A DNA stretch of 64,000 nucleotides. Source: Mermis nigrescens. Taxonomy: Eukaryota > Nematoda > Enoplea > Mermithida > Mermithidae. Positions 23,333 to 34,824 of this stretch are shown here, piece by piece (the first letter of the stretch is position 1; each line of letters starts with the position of its first letter). The notes beneath the pieces are model-generated. The model did not search any database. It was not told the DNA's origin and worked only from the letters and a program-made list of their open reading frames with translations. The stretch is from the NCBI GenBank assembly GCA_036768485.1, contig JAVLUZ010000329.1:530206-594205 (forward strand). The letters are read 5' to 3'. Made by a program: the position numbers and the translations under genes.

Positions 23333-25648
23333 TAGAGCTGCATGCGGGTACCCGAACGGGTACCCGAGTACCCGGGTAGAAAATAGTTTTACTACCCGGG
23401 TTCCCCTAATATAAAATGGAAAAATAGCACTGCAGTTATGCAATATGTGCTAAGAATTGAATTAGAAACCAAGCAACATATTGCTTCTAAAGTGCGATTG
23501 AATCACAATGCAAATGTGATTTGATAAAATCAACCGTAAAATGTTGAATAAGCGAGTCTGTCAATATTTCCTATTGTCACAATATATCGCACATACGCTC
23601 TAGTCAAATTTCATTATTCAGCTCTTTAGTTATATTATTTCATTTGTGCCGAATTCTTCTTATTCTCTATAGTAAATTAATTTAAACAAGAAATTATCTG
23701 CTAGCAACGCTTTTTTCTAATGCATTTATGTACTTCTGTGACCATTATATAAATTTAAACTGTAACTTTTGTTCACATTGTGCGCACGAATGTTTTAGTT
23801 AGACTTGGTTCAAAGCCTATCGATGTTCCAAATGCAGTCAGCCATAGGCGTAACCAGGGTGGGGGTGGGCATTTGGGGCACCTGCCCCCAAAATTTTTCA
23901 GAAATATTGTTGATTTTTTTGTTGCAATAAAGTGTGTCCAGAAAACTGAGTTCAAAAAGGCAAAAACGTCAAAATTTACCAGCGCTTCGTGCCAAGTCAT
24001 TATTATTTATTGCTATATAGATCCAATGAATTTAAAAGCTTGAATCAGTCAAATAATCCAGCACTTCACATCACTTTAGTAATTTAATGCACTATTTGTT
24101 CATTGAATGAAACTGTGCATGCTTGCTGTGTACCAGTTTGTCTATTCTCTGCTGTGTTTGTCTTTTGTGTACCACTTTGTCTATTTTTGCATTGTTTTTC
24201 TTTCTTTACAAGGACACATAATCCTATTTTAAATGGAAGAAATGCCAAATTTTCTTATGTTTTTGCGCATTTCTTGTTCTCTGAACTGCATTTTGTTAAA
24301 AAGAAGGCCACAAATGGGCCTGAAAACGGTAAGAACAAAATTTTCAATGATACATCTTTCTATATCTTATTAGCAGCGACCGTTGCTGCGCTATGTAATT
24401 AAAAGGGGTCGGAAAACGCATTTAAGCTCAGGAGTTTTGTGCAAAGTAGGACTTCATCAATTTTAAGTGTTTTTGGGCTGGCTTTAGAACCGATATTTGG
24501 CCATGTTTTTTTAGTTTTCCGGGACTCTGCCCCCGACTCCGCTCGCCACCCCAGACATCCCGCCGCCGTAAAATCTCATTGTACATGTGCAATGAGATTT
24601 TAGGGAGAACAACCCAGGTAAAAGGATTAGGAATTTCTTAAAATTTCCGGCGTGTCGCGCCGGCATTAATTTGACTGTTTTGTATGATTTAAGCGGTATA
24701 AATTGAGTTTAATGTGCAAAAACGTCAAAATTTTCCGGCGCATAGCGCCGCCAGTTACTGTTCTTTCTTTTTGTAAAGCTCCAGCATTGCGTTTAAAAGC
24801 CTGAGTCACTCAAAATATCTTCAGGCAAAGTTAGTAATTCACAGTTTTCTTGTTAGAAGCTTGAACTGTTAAAACTGTTTTGTACAAATTTGATAATTTT
24901 TCTGCTCTGTCAGACTATAAGTTCACAGAGCTACAAAATGTTAGGGCGGTAAAAAATGACTAATTTTTTTGGCACTTTGCCCCACTTATGAATTCCGAAG
25001 TGTTTGTCAATAGAAAGGCCGTAAATTCTATATGAAAACGGTAGAAATTCCAAAAATTTTCGGCACTTCGCACCGCTTTACACTATTGATCGTCAGAAAC
25101 CCATAAATTAGCTAGGCTACACTACTAAAGGTCGAAAAACTCAGTTTTACTATACATAATGTTATTGGCATTCAATGCAAAAGTAGTCTTGAAAAATTTT
25201 TGTTTATGCCCCTCGAACCAAAATCCTGGCTATGCCTCTCCAGTCAGCTCCAGATGAAATTGTTTTTGAATAAATTTTCATTTTCTGTTGATTTGAAAAT
25301 TACTTTCCGTCAATGTGATTTCCCGCTTCAAATGATTTAATGACGCTATGCAGATGCAAAACCTGCTTCACAATTGTTTGCTTTGAATTATGAAAATGAC
25401 TTAAATTTCATTAAATGCATACGGATTCTTCAGAAGATTACAGCCTCGATTCTATTTAATGTTGCATTAATTTTTCAATAATTCAACTGCTTAGATATCA
25501 CTTTAGCCTAGATTTCACTGTCAACCGTAAATGAACGATGTTCACTGCATTATCTTCCATCTAAGGTCCTACCCGGGTATACCCGCGTACCCGGGTAATG
25601 AAATAGCCGGGTACCCGGGTAGTAAAATTTGCAAAGTGTGCAGTACTA
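23333..25648. mobile_element. hAT-like element with ACCCGGGTA arrays, TSD cttgtgcg
   Basis: Left end 'tagagctgcatgcgggtacc'; right end, on the other strand, 'tagtactgcacac'. Perfect 8-bp duplication CTTGTGCG at 23325-23332 and 25649-25656. Both ends carry 50-70 bp of overlapping GGGTACCCG / ACCCGGGTA words. TAG..CTGCA termini with 8-bp duplication fit hAT. An F2 element (23843-25240) is nested in it. No transposase frame is present. Confidence 0.88.
23843..25240. mobile_element. F2 hAT-like element, TSD cagtcagc, nested
   Basis: Ends 'cataggcgtaaccagg' and 'cctggctatgcctctc' (inverted repeat of CA(T/G)AGGCGTAGCCAGG). Perfect 8-bp duplication CAGTCAGC at 23835-23842 and 25241-25248. The interior around 24,100-24,400 matches, inverted, 32,170-32,530 of the F2 copy at 31451-32777, and directly 43,080-43,345. 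Contains hairpin words at about 24,650 and 24,740. Confidence 0.9.
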
Positions 25649-25656
25649 CTTGTGCG

Positions 25657-26257
25657 CAGGCCCGTATTGAGGGAGAATTTATCCTGAATTTTTTCAGAAT
25701 TTTATTTGTGAAACTCGGTTTTGTACGTTGCTAGAAAAAAATACCCATTTTGCAGCGCTCCGCGCCATCAGTTAAATCTAAAAGCTATTTTCAGATAGCA
25801 TAGGCATACACATTTTTTTGAAATTCTTATCCTAAAAAAGATGCGATGCAAAATCGAAATGATAAAATGATAAAGACGCCAAAATTTCCTGGCGCTTCGC
25901 GCCAGATATACTTTCTGCATCACTAAACTTTAGAAAGATTCAAAGTTGTCCTTAGAATGATAAAAAATATCGTAATCTTCTGGCGCATCCTTGCCAGATT
26001 TATTTCTCCCGTTTCTGATCTCCAGAAAACAGCAAAATTGAGCCGAGCTTTGGATAATAATATCAAAATTTTCTGGCGCTTTGCGCTGAATATACGGCGT
26101 CTTTACATTGTGTGTATCCTAAAGGAGCTACATAATTGAGTAAAAGAGTAGAGATCCCAAAATTGTACTTTATCACCTCGAGCCACAGAAGTAATCCAGA
26201 AAAACGCAATAACTAGAAGCTACGGGGGTATCTGATTTTCCATGACTATCAAAGAAA
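25657..26257. repeat. Degenerate tandem units headed by a hairpin word
   Basis: Units of roughly 90-140 bp each carry a version of GGCGCTTCGCGCC after 'aaaattttc': about 25,753, 25,891 (exact), 25,981 and 26,073. The material between units is poorly conserved. No gene is seen. Confidence 0.55.
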
Positions 26258-27683
26258 CAGGCGCGGATCTAGGGGGAGGCGGGGGCGGTCGCCCCCCATA
26301 ACCCTTTTTGAAAATTTTTGAGCAGCAGATTTACGTTGGAATGCGCCCAAAATTGAGCTAAAAATGCCAAAACGTCAAAAATTTCCGGCGCTTTGCGCCG
26401 ATTCATCATTATTTTCCGTTTTAGTGTTCCAGCATTGTGTTTGAAGCAGTCAAAATATTCCAGTGCTTCACTGATTTGATGTACTATACTATTTATCGGC
26501 TGAAACTCATAACGCTGGTTGGACATCGTGTTAAAGGTGTGTGTCACTTACCGGCAATTTTTTGTTTTGTTTCGTTTTTCAGTTCAGAACGCATTTCAAA
26601 GCAAGAATTTGTAATGGTTTGTAAGTATGAAAAGGCTGGTTAACTGTTTTTAGGCTGAGTTCAGAACCACAGTTGGGCCGATTTTGTGACAGTTTTAACG
26701 TTCATTTCAAAATTTTATTTCATAAAATTTTCCGGGGCTCCGCCTTGAGTCCCGGGTCCCGCTGGGAGCGTTTGAGCGCGTCCCCCAGATCCATCAGCTG
26801 TAAAAGCGAGGATGTTTCTTGCATTTTTTGTGTTCAAGGCATAGTCGGGTAATGTAAATGTGTGATCGTTGGGCTCGATGGGCAGGACCACCCCATCTCC
26901 GAAATGGAAAAGAAATTTTGTTTCTACAAAGGGTCCCCAAAAGGGAAACATGGAAAATTAGTTAAACACTTTTAAAACACCGCCAATATAGGTTTTTAGC
27001 GTCTTTTGAATTATGCAAACTTAACATTTTCCGGCGCTTCGCGCTGGATTTATGTATTGTTTATGTATGGCTGTGTCCTCTAAACGCTAAAAATCGCTCA
27101 AATCTGATTTAGACATAGAGAGCATGTCAATTTCTTTCCAGCGCTGTGGGCTGGATTCTTTGTTCAGCTATATTTTTGCCTTTTAGCTCACTCAAAACAG
27201 CTCAAAGTTAAGTTATGACATAAAAAACATGAAATTCGTTTCGGGCGCTTCGCGCCGGATTTATTGTTCATCTATGTTTCTTGTCTTATAGCCTGCTCAA
27301 AACCGCTCAAATTTGAGCTTGACTTGCAGAATATGTCAATTTTTTCGGCGCTTTGCGCCGAATGATTTATTATCTGTATAATCTTTCTCTGTAAAGCACA
27401 ATGATTATATACAAAGACAGGAGATAAGAAATCACTCGTGAATTGCATAATAAGCAATTAGTTGTGCAGATAGCTTAAATGATCAATTTCCTGCATATCA
27501 ATATTGAGTAAGGTTACAAATTTTTGAAATTTTAGTTTAAAATTTGTCTTCACCATCGTTTAGAGCTACCAAGATACGCTCAAAATTGCCCTTATTTTCA
27601 CTTATCTCCTAATTGTTCTCGAGGTATCTGACTTCAAATTTTCGGACCGCCCCCGAGAAAATTTTTTCCAGGATCCGCTAGTG
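26258..27683. mobile_element. F3-like element, direct repeat aaagaaa
   Basis: Left end 'caggcgcggatctagg', right end 'ggatccgctagtg', with GGGGGCGGTC / GACCGCCCCC just inside each end. The 7-bp AAAGAAA lies on both sides (26251-26257 and 27684-27690); the eighth base differs. The interior holds further hairpin-word units at about 26,386, 27,033, 27,140, 27,244 (exact) and 27,348. Confidence 0.7.
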
Positions 27684-28440
27684 AAAGAAAGTCATAATTT
27701 CAAATTGCTGGATAACAAGAGATACGCTAATTACTGTTTTCCTCTGGGCTTAGGACAAACAAGATCATGTGTTGTGTTATGCACTGTTCGATCACGCTTT
27801 TAGGATTCGCTAAAAAAATTTGAAAGAATTTTGTCTGAAACATCGCTAAAACTGGTTTTTAGCGTACTTTCGAGCCAGTGAACGCAAAATTTTCGGCGAT
27901 TAACACGCTTCACATTTACTGCTTCGCTCATGCATAGTTTTGTCTTCTAAACCGCTCAAAATCGCTAAAATTCGAGTTAGCCATGGATAGCATGTCGATT
28001 TTTTCCGGCGCTAAGTGCCGGATCACGAAATTTTTTTCCAGCGCTTCGCGTCGGAGTTATTGCTTATCTAAATTTTCTGTCTTCGAGCCTGCACAAGACC
28101 GTTCAAATTTGCTATAGACATGTAAAAGATGTCAGATTTCTTTTGGCGCTTTGCGCCGAATAGTTTCTGTATTGTTTGCCTTTGTAAAGGACAAGAATTA
28201 AATACAAGATAGAAGCTGAGAAATTATTCGTCTATTGAATGATGAGAGATCACTCAATAAATTTGTTGTATAGGGATCTATATAAAATAAAGTAAGAATT
28301 ATTTAAAAATTTCCTTCATCGTTATATTGAGCTTGCCGAGATACGCTCAAAACTGCCTTTATTTTTGTCTATCTCCTTTTGGTTCTCGAGATATCTGGAT
28401 TCTAAATTTTCGGTTTCCTCTGTATAAAATCATGGATATG
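27684..28440. repeat. Second copy of the 27,030-27,660 segment
   Basis: 27,890-28,420 follows the same order as 27,030-27,660: hairpin-word units, 'gtaaagcacaatgattatatac'-like text, then 'cgagatacgctcaaaactgcc' and 'ttggttctcgagatatctg' (compare 27,570-27,640). This is a direct, diverged duplication of about 0.55-0.6 kb extending past the end of the 26258-27683 element. Confidence 0.6.
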
Positions 28441-28444
28441 GGCC

Positions 28445-28553
28445 TGCCCTTATGTCAACCTTCTCACCATCAACCTCTTCATTGACCAACCAACCAACCT
28501 CAGCAAAAGGGGTTCCGGTACCCACAGAACCAAGATCCATTCCCCAGGTATGC
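28445..28553. mobile_element. Truncated F5 tail
   Basis: A very short CCAACCAACC run is followed by the F5 tail ('ctcagcaaaagggg', 'ccggtacc', 'cagaacc', 'atccattccccaggtatg'). The F5 head is missing, so this copy is truncated at its left side. Confidence 0.65.
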
Positions 28554-28857
28554 TACGAGGTCGTAAATTTCCTGTAATACCTTAAAATGGCTCTGCTTAC
28601 CTGATTTTACCTGATTTTAGGAAATCAGAAGCACCGCATTTACTGTCACTCCATCCACTAGGCTCACATTTATTTTAAATTAATTTTTAAATTCGTCGTC
28701 TATTTATTTACCCACCCCCAGAAACTCGGCTTACCATACCTGGGACTATTGACCGTGTCCACGTACGCTAGTATGTACTTGTTGTAAGTGAATTTTGAGC
28801 TTAAACGTGGTCTCGGTTTGAAGATGTCATGTTGCGACGCGATCTCAATGTAGAGAT

Positions 28858-29797
28858 TGAAAAATTTGGCTAAAGACGATTTGGGGGGCACGCACAAGCA
28901 TAGTCAATGTTAAAGTATATACCATTGTTCGGCGACGCTCAGTGTGAACAATGGCGAGGTTGGACGAAGGTCGGCGCATGTCAATAAATGAGAACAAAAG
29001 AAACTGGGTCGCGCATCCGCGATTCGGGCTAGTTTGGCATTCGATTTCAAACTTCGAATTCGCAAAATCATCGATTTTGAATGGTACTTTCAAATTCAGT
29101 GCATTTTTCGCAGCAAGATGATATGAAATTTAATTGAAAAATATGAAGTTTAAAAATCACTATTTATTTGTGTACGCACTCAGAACTAATTAAAAGCATT
29201 TTTATTTCAACGTGAAGACTCTAAATTTGTCATAGATAATTCAAATTTTAACTCAAAGCAGAAAAAATATGGTTTTACATTGAGGTAGACATCCTATAAT
29301 GTATCAGACGCTTTTTTCTAGATAATCAATTCATATTTAAAAAATTTAACCAAAGTTGATAATCTAAACTTGATCTTTCTGTGTCTAGTTCCTTCGAGAA
29401 GATCTTAAAGATAAGAGTTATAGATTTTCGCCAAAAAAAATGTATAAAAAAAGGCAACAAGCGCAACATGCAAGTTATGTATGTGAAGAAAAAGTGATTT
29501 TTGAACTTCATATTTTTCAATTAAATTTTATATCATCTTGCTGCACAAAATGCGCTGAATTTGAAGGTAACATTAAAAATCGATGATTTCGCGAATTCGA
29601 ACTTTGAAATCGAATGCGAAACTAGCCCGAATCGCGAATGCACGACCAAGTTTCTTCTGTTCTCATTTATTGACATGCGCCGACCTTCGTCCAATCTCGC
29701 CATTGTTCTCACTGAGCGTCGCCGAACAACGGTATATACTTTAACGTTGACTATACTTTTGCATGCCCCCCAAATCGTCTTTAGCCAAAAATTTATT
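28858..29797. mobile_element. Foldback element with about 300-bp inverted arms
   Basis: The left arm (about 28,858-29,160) and right arm (about 29,495-29,797) are long inverted copies. Both include 'tttggctaaagacgat', 'aagtatatacc', 'gcgacgctcagtg', 'catgtcaataaatgag' and 'atcatcttgctgc' in mirrored order. About 330 bp of AT-rich DNA separates them. The open frames in the arms are mirror images of each other, so they are not genes. No clear target duplication was found. Confidence 0.85.
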
Positions 29798-30077
29798 TCC
29801 GTACTTCATTGTTTCTGTCGTTTATTCATTATGAGACACTATCGAAAGATTGCTGCTTTTTGCTATTTTCTAAATTGTTTTTACTCTATTATATTAAAAA
29901 GATCGAATCTCATCTTTCATTTCCTTATGCATTTTATTATCGTAACCGTGCTTTGTCTTCTTATTCGAGTATTCTTACCTGGCTTTTCTTAATACTTATG
30001 TAAAATAAGGCAACATAGAATCAAATTTTATAAACATGATAAAATTAGGGATTTATTATAAAAAATTCAATCCCAAG
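29798..30077 (+). other. AT-rich stretch before the first recognised NNT exon
   Basis: No repeat or upstream NNT exon was recognised. The sequence immediately before the exon is 'aaaaattcaatcccaag', a weak polypyrimidine tract for an acceptor. Confidence 0.4.
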
Positions 30078-30205
30078 GGGTGGTTCGTATTTGCCTCAGA
30101 ATTCGGTTCAAGTTTTGGCAGCAACGGCCGCTTTTCTTTCCTCAATCAATATTGGAGGCGGTTTCTTGATTACTCAGCGCATGCTGGACATGTTCAAAAG
30201 ACCCA
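30078..30205 (+). CDS. NNT: NAD(P) transhydrogenase NNT, dII exon A
   Basis: First recognised exon of the proton-translocating NAD(P)+ transhydrogenase, an inner mitochondrial membrane enzyme that couples proton re-entry to reduction of NADP+ by NADH. Ten exons were identified: 30078-30205, 34636-34824, 35842-35937, 37980-38225, 41751-41939, 45067-45218, 47388-47501, 49742-49892, 50852-51063 and 56681-56872. Junction phases agree except where noted at exon H. This exon encodes a dII membrane segment with [28 protein letters not shown]. The left boundary is inferred from homology (acceptor 'cccaag'); the donor is A|GTAAGT. Domain dI and the first dII helices must lie upstream, but were not found. 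Confidence 0.9.
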
Positions 30206-31192
30206 GTAAGTTCAATAGTTTATCATTAAAATTAGTCCACGTCTTTAACTGTATGTTATTTTAAAACATAATACTCTATAAAGTAAAACATACATAGCGT
30301 GTGCTTTTGACATGAGAAAATGACCAAGTTTTTGTAAGTTTGACAATACATTTTATTGAATTAATCGCCTGTTATTAAATCATTCTTGTGCATTTTCCGA
30401 AGTATTTAAAATTATTCTCAAATTATTGTTTTTCCAAGATCGACCGATCTGTACATGCCGTATGAGGTTATTTAACAGATGTGCTTAATATTTACTTACA
30501 TATATTTTTTTATTTCGTACGTTACGGTTATTGATTTGTTTCTAAATATTCATATTTGTACTGTATATGGATGTCGGGTAGTAAACGTAAATATAAAAAA
30601 TAAATAATAATTCAGGATGGCGCACATGACTAGAAATACGAGAAAGCAAGATTTTGGTGAATAGACTATATGTGATCATTCATTGGTCTCCTGAGCTTAC
30701 ATTAGCTGTGGGGATTAAAGGGGTTTCAACCCCGAAAAATCCCTCATCAATTCTTAGCCCTTCCCCTAAAATCCGCGATTTTCTGAAAAAAGTAGAAAAG
30801 ATGCTATTTAAGCATTTTTAGCAATCTCTTTGTTCAAAAATGTCAAGTTCACCGGTTTTTCGACTATATCGTCTCCAATTATCAAATTTTTAAAAATTTC
30901 GTTATGTTCTAACGCACTAAAAAGATTAAATTAATTAATTAAATTATAATTAATTTATTATATTATTATTATTAATATTATTATTATTTTTCATCGCCAG
31001 AAGCGTCGAAAAATCATGTTTTTGACGCATACTCAGCGTTTTCGAGCCACAACAGGCATCGTAAAATTCCACCCCACCCTCCTCACAGAATTCCCTTGCT
31101 TTGGGAAGAATCAGCATTTAACACAATTTTTAATTGATGTATCATTTATTTTAGAGCTGCACCGGGGCCCGGCCTCGGCGCTGGGGTCTAGG

Positions 31193-33312
31193 CAGTGATC
31201 GACCGGGTACCTGGGCCTGACCGGGCCCGGCCGGTCATAGCAGGCCCGGGCCCGGCTGAAAACCACCGGGCCTCAAATAATTATCGTTAATATTTTAGAC
31301 GTTTACTATTTCAGCTATTGTCCGTATTTCTTATGAATTTGCTAGCCTGTGATTCTATTTAAATCCATTTGCCTTAATTCTGCCCAGCTGCTCATTATCA
31401 TATACTTTTCAACTTCATATGTGCATTCATCTTATATACAACGCTTCAATCAGAGGCGTAGCCAGGATTTTGGTTCGGGGGGGGGCAAACACAGAAAATT
31501 TTTTAAGACTAATTTTGCACTGGATGTTAGTAACGTTGTGTACCTATAATAAAACTGAGTATTTCGAGCTTTAGTAGTGTAGCCTAGCTAAATTATGGGT
31601 TTCTGATAATCAGAAATACAAAAATCTTAATCAGCGCGAAACGCCGGAAATTTTTGAAATTTTTACCGTTTTCCTGTAGAATTTACGGTCTTTTAATCGA
31701 CAAGCAGTTCGGGAATCATAAGAGGCGCAAAGCACCAAGGAATTTAGTAATCTTTTACTGTCCTTAACATTTTGTAGCCTGTGAATACTAATATTTTGTG
31801 ATATTTTGCCTGATTTAAACTATTAAACGCAATGCTGAAGCTTTACAAAAAGAAAGAATAATAAACAGCAGCGTCATGCGCCGGAAAATTTTGACGTTTT
31901 AGCCCTTTAAACGCAAGTTAAACCGCTTAAATCATACAGAACAGACAAATTAATTTCGGCGAACCCTTTTTCCTTTTCGTCCTTCCAAAATCTCGCTGCA
32001 CATGTACAACGAGATTTTACGGCGGGGGAGGGCTGCGGTGGCGCGCTCAATCGCCCCTAGGAAATTTTGTAAAAAAAGCACTTTAATGTTAAATACTTTC
32101 GCTAAAATTTTCGCAAAATCGGCCAAATCTCGGTTCTAAATTAAGCTCAAAACACTTAAAATTGATGAAGTTCTACATTGTACAAGATTTCTGAGCTGAA
32201 ATGCGCTTTTCGACCTCTGCTAAGTATAAAGCGCAGCAAAGGGTGCTGCCAATAAAATATAAAAAAGATGAATCAATGACAATTTTGTTCTTATCGTTTT
32301 CAGGCCTATTTGTGGCCTTCTTATTAACAAGAAATAATTCAGAAAATAGAAAATGCTCAAAAACATAAGAAAATTTGGCCATTCCTTTCATTTAAAATAG
32401 GATTATGTTTCCTGCCCTTGTAAAGAAAGGCAAACAAAGCAAAGAATAGACAAACTGGTACACAATCATTTTCGCACATTTACTGTTATGCTCAACAAGC
32501 ATGCGCAGTTTCATTCAACGAACAAATAGAGCAATAAATCACTAAAGTGATATGAATTGATCGATTATTTTAGCTAATTTAAGCTTTTGAACTCATTGGA
32601 TCTATATAACAATAAATATAATAAAGACTCGGCGCGAAGCGCCGGAAAATTTTTGACATTTTTGCCTTTTTGAATCTCAATTTTCTGGACACAATTATTA
32701 CACTCGAAAAATCAAAAAAATTTCTGAAAAATTTCGTGGGGGGCATGTGCCCCTAATACCCCCTGGCTACGCCTATGGCTTCAATACGTGTCCTATCCTA
32801 TACACTACACAATTTCAATTGACGTCAATGTACGCTATAGTTTGAGTTCTAAAATCCAAACAGCATATCTTCTATCCGACCACATCATAGTCGCTGTTAT
32901 GTCTGAATGCATAAATTTAATGCTCAATTTCCTTTAAATATCTACATGAAATCTTGTGCTTTTTCAAACTGTGTTTAGTTGCACGTGCATTTTAATAATG
33001 GAATTGCGCGCTATTGTATTAAAAACTTTGTTCTTGCTGGAATAATGCTACCAAAATCCTTGCTAACTACTTAATTTATTTTTAGAAAGATTGAATAATT
33101 AACAGAGCTTAGAATTCAAAAATCTTCTTGATACAGCAGTAAGCCTTGCGTTTGAAAAATAACAAATGTAAAATCGGTCTAAATATGTATCTTATGCATA
33201 ACTTTATAATGGAAGCAAGGCATGTTGTTAGTATATAAGCCCAGGCCCGGCCCGGTACCAAGCCCGGCAGCAAAGCCCGGGCCCGGTTTATTTCGAGCCC
33301 GGTCGATCACTG
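31193..33312. mobile_element. F1 hAT-like element, TSD ggtctagg
   Basis: Ends CAGTGATCGACCGGG and CCCGGTCGATCACTG, exact inverted repeats. Perfect 8-bp duplication GGTCTAGG at 31185-31192 and 33313-33320. Subterminal GGCCCGGGC / GCCCGGGCC arrays lie at both ends. It is an inverted, longer homologue of 42290-43542. An F2 element is nested inside. The element sits in the middle of an older palindrome (gagctg..ccccagctc). Confidence 0.93.
31451..32777. mobile_element. F2 hAT-like element, TSD gcttcaat, nested
   Basis: Ends CAGAGGCGTAGCCAGG and CCTGGCTACGCCTATG, inverted repeats differing at one base. Perfect 8-bp duplication GCTTCAAT at 31443-31450 and 32778-32785. It contains an exact ggcgcgaagcgcc hairpin word at 32631-32643. 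The short open frames inside are not recognisable as proteins. Confidence 0.92.
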
Positions 33313-33691
33313 GGTCTAGGCCCCGGGCCGGGGCCAGGCTGGCCCCAGCTCCGGGGTCTGATAATTTTAATATTGTTGCTAGATGTAAATTGTTGCATTG
33401 ATTGAGTGCGAAAATGATTGAAACTGATGTAGGTCTCTGTCGCATTTTATTTCGGTATAGATGTCAATTAATTAAAGCATTTTATTCTTTTGAGGCAGTG
33501 AAACTGATGGAACTGATACTTAGTTCAATTAATGAAGCTAACAAGTTTGCATCTATGCAACAACAATCTGTTGAATGATGCCGAGTTATTACTGTCAGTC
33601 ACAGTTACATTTGCTTAACATTTACGGTTTGGGGTCAGACTGATCTGGAATTCATCCAGTCTTTTCGAGCTAAAATGATATTCGAAATGAC

Positions 33692-33869
33692 CAGGCACCT
33701 AGCTGGTCGTCCTATTTTGGGAGGACCAACACTAATTTTGGGGGAGATTAAGCCCAAAAAGGCCGAAAATAGCACGAAATAACATTTAGAACGTCCTATT
33801 TTTCCGATTTGTCTGAACTGTTGGGGGGGGTCCGAACCTCTTCCCCATTCCCCCAGAGATACGTGCATG
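33692..33869. mobile_element. F7 MITE, 7/8 TSD
   Basis: Ends 'caggcacctagctgg' and 'agagatacgtgcatg'. Flanks gaaatgac (33684-33691) and ggaatgac (33870-33877) differ at one base. Related to 51093-51266 and to the copy at about 37,452-37,615. Confidence 0.78.
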
Positions 33870-34635
33870 GGAATGACTAGAAATGTTTAAAAAGTGTAAC
33901 AACTACACCAGTTCTCAGATGCTAGTCGATTTCAATCATTTTTAGGAAAAAACCTTGTCTTTTTTCCGTTTCTGGCTTTAATCTCACCATATTTACCCCA
34001 GGAAATTTTCCCCTTTCCCCAACCCCCAAGCGTGCGTCTGCTTGCTGCTGCTCTAGTAAATGCGGGAGCAATTCACTTTATATTTCGCTGCATAGAACCG
34101 CAGTTGAAAATTAATTTGTTTTCATACAATGCCTCATGAAATTCTTGATTTTATCCGTTTAATTTCAACGATCTCTTGCTCAGTTAGAGAGTTAAAAAAC
34201 TAAGTGAAGAAAGTTACGATGAAATCATAAACAACTTACAACTATTCACTAAGAGACAGATACAATTCTCCAACTGCTTATGATCTTAATTTGAATAAAG
34301 GTGATATCTTAATTGTAATTATTTTTATTTATTATATTATAATTATAATAATAACAATAATAATAATAATAATAATAATAATTATTATTATTATTATTTG
34401 TTTATTTTTTATCATTTTTCATCACTATTATTACGATATATGTAAATGTCACGAATAAGAGCTAAATACGTGTATTACATAAGAAATGCCAACATTGGAC
34501 GTCAAATGGATACATTATATGGTATGTTTCTAAGCCCCGGCCCCGTTGAAAAAGGCGGCCCCGGTAATTTATTTGTACTCTGCTGGAACAGTTTAGTTCG
34601 ACATTTGCAATCTAAAATTTTTGTTTATTCTTTAG

Positions 34636-34824
34636 CCGATCCTCCGGAGTACAATTATTTGTACGCTCTGCCCGCCGGTCTATTTTTAGCCGCTTACGGC
34701 GCGGGCTTAGCGGGCGGTTATACGGAAATTCATTCGCTCACTTACTTAGGTTCTTCATTGGCCTGTGTCGGTGCCTTAGCCGGTTTGTCCTCCCAAAAAA
34801 CGTGTCGCCTCGGCAATGCTTTAG
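34636..34824 (+). CDS. NNT: NNT exon B, dII
   Basis: Joins exon A in frame (A|CC makes Thr: [19 protein letters not shown]). Encodes two membrane helices of dII and the conserved [11 protein letters not shown] segment, ending at RLGNALG. The acceptor is 'ttctttag'. The donor reads TTTAG|GCGAGT, a GC-type donor, because the protein must continue with GMIGV in exon C and no GT donor gives that join. Confidence 0.92.

Larger units (their letters stand above)
30206..34635 (+). other. NNT intron A-B, with mobile elements
   Basis: The intron runs from donor GTAAGT to acceptor 'ttattctttag'. It holds a copy of the 14,795-type repeat (30,715-31,110), an older GC-rich palindrome into which the F1 element 31193-33312 inserted, the nested F2 element 31451-32777, the F7 MITE 33692-33869, and an AATAAT/ATT microsatellite (about 34,335-34,400). 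No gene was seen. Confidence 0.6.

Noticed and set aside
24103..24402. 99-codon frame, mirrored at 32173-32391
   Set aside because: Lies inside F2 elements and its homologues have different frames and stops, so it is not a transposase.
28845..29992. Two similar proteins with IDDFANS and FIDMRRPSSNLAIV
   Set aside because: They are mirror translations of the two arms of the foldback element, not independent genes.
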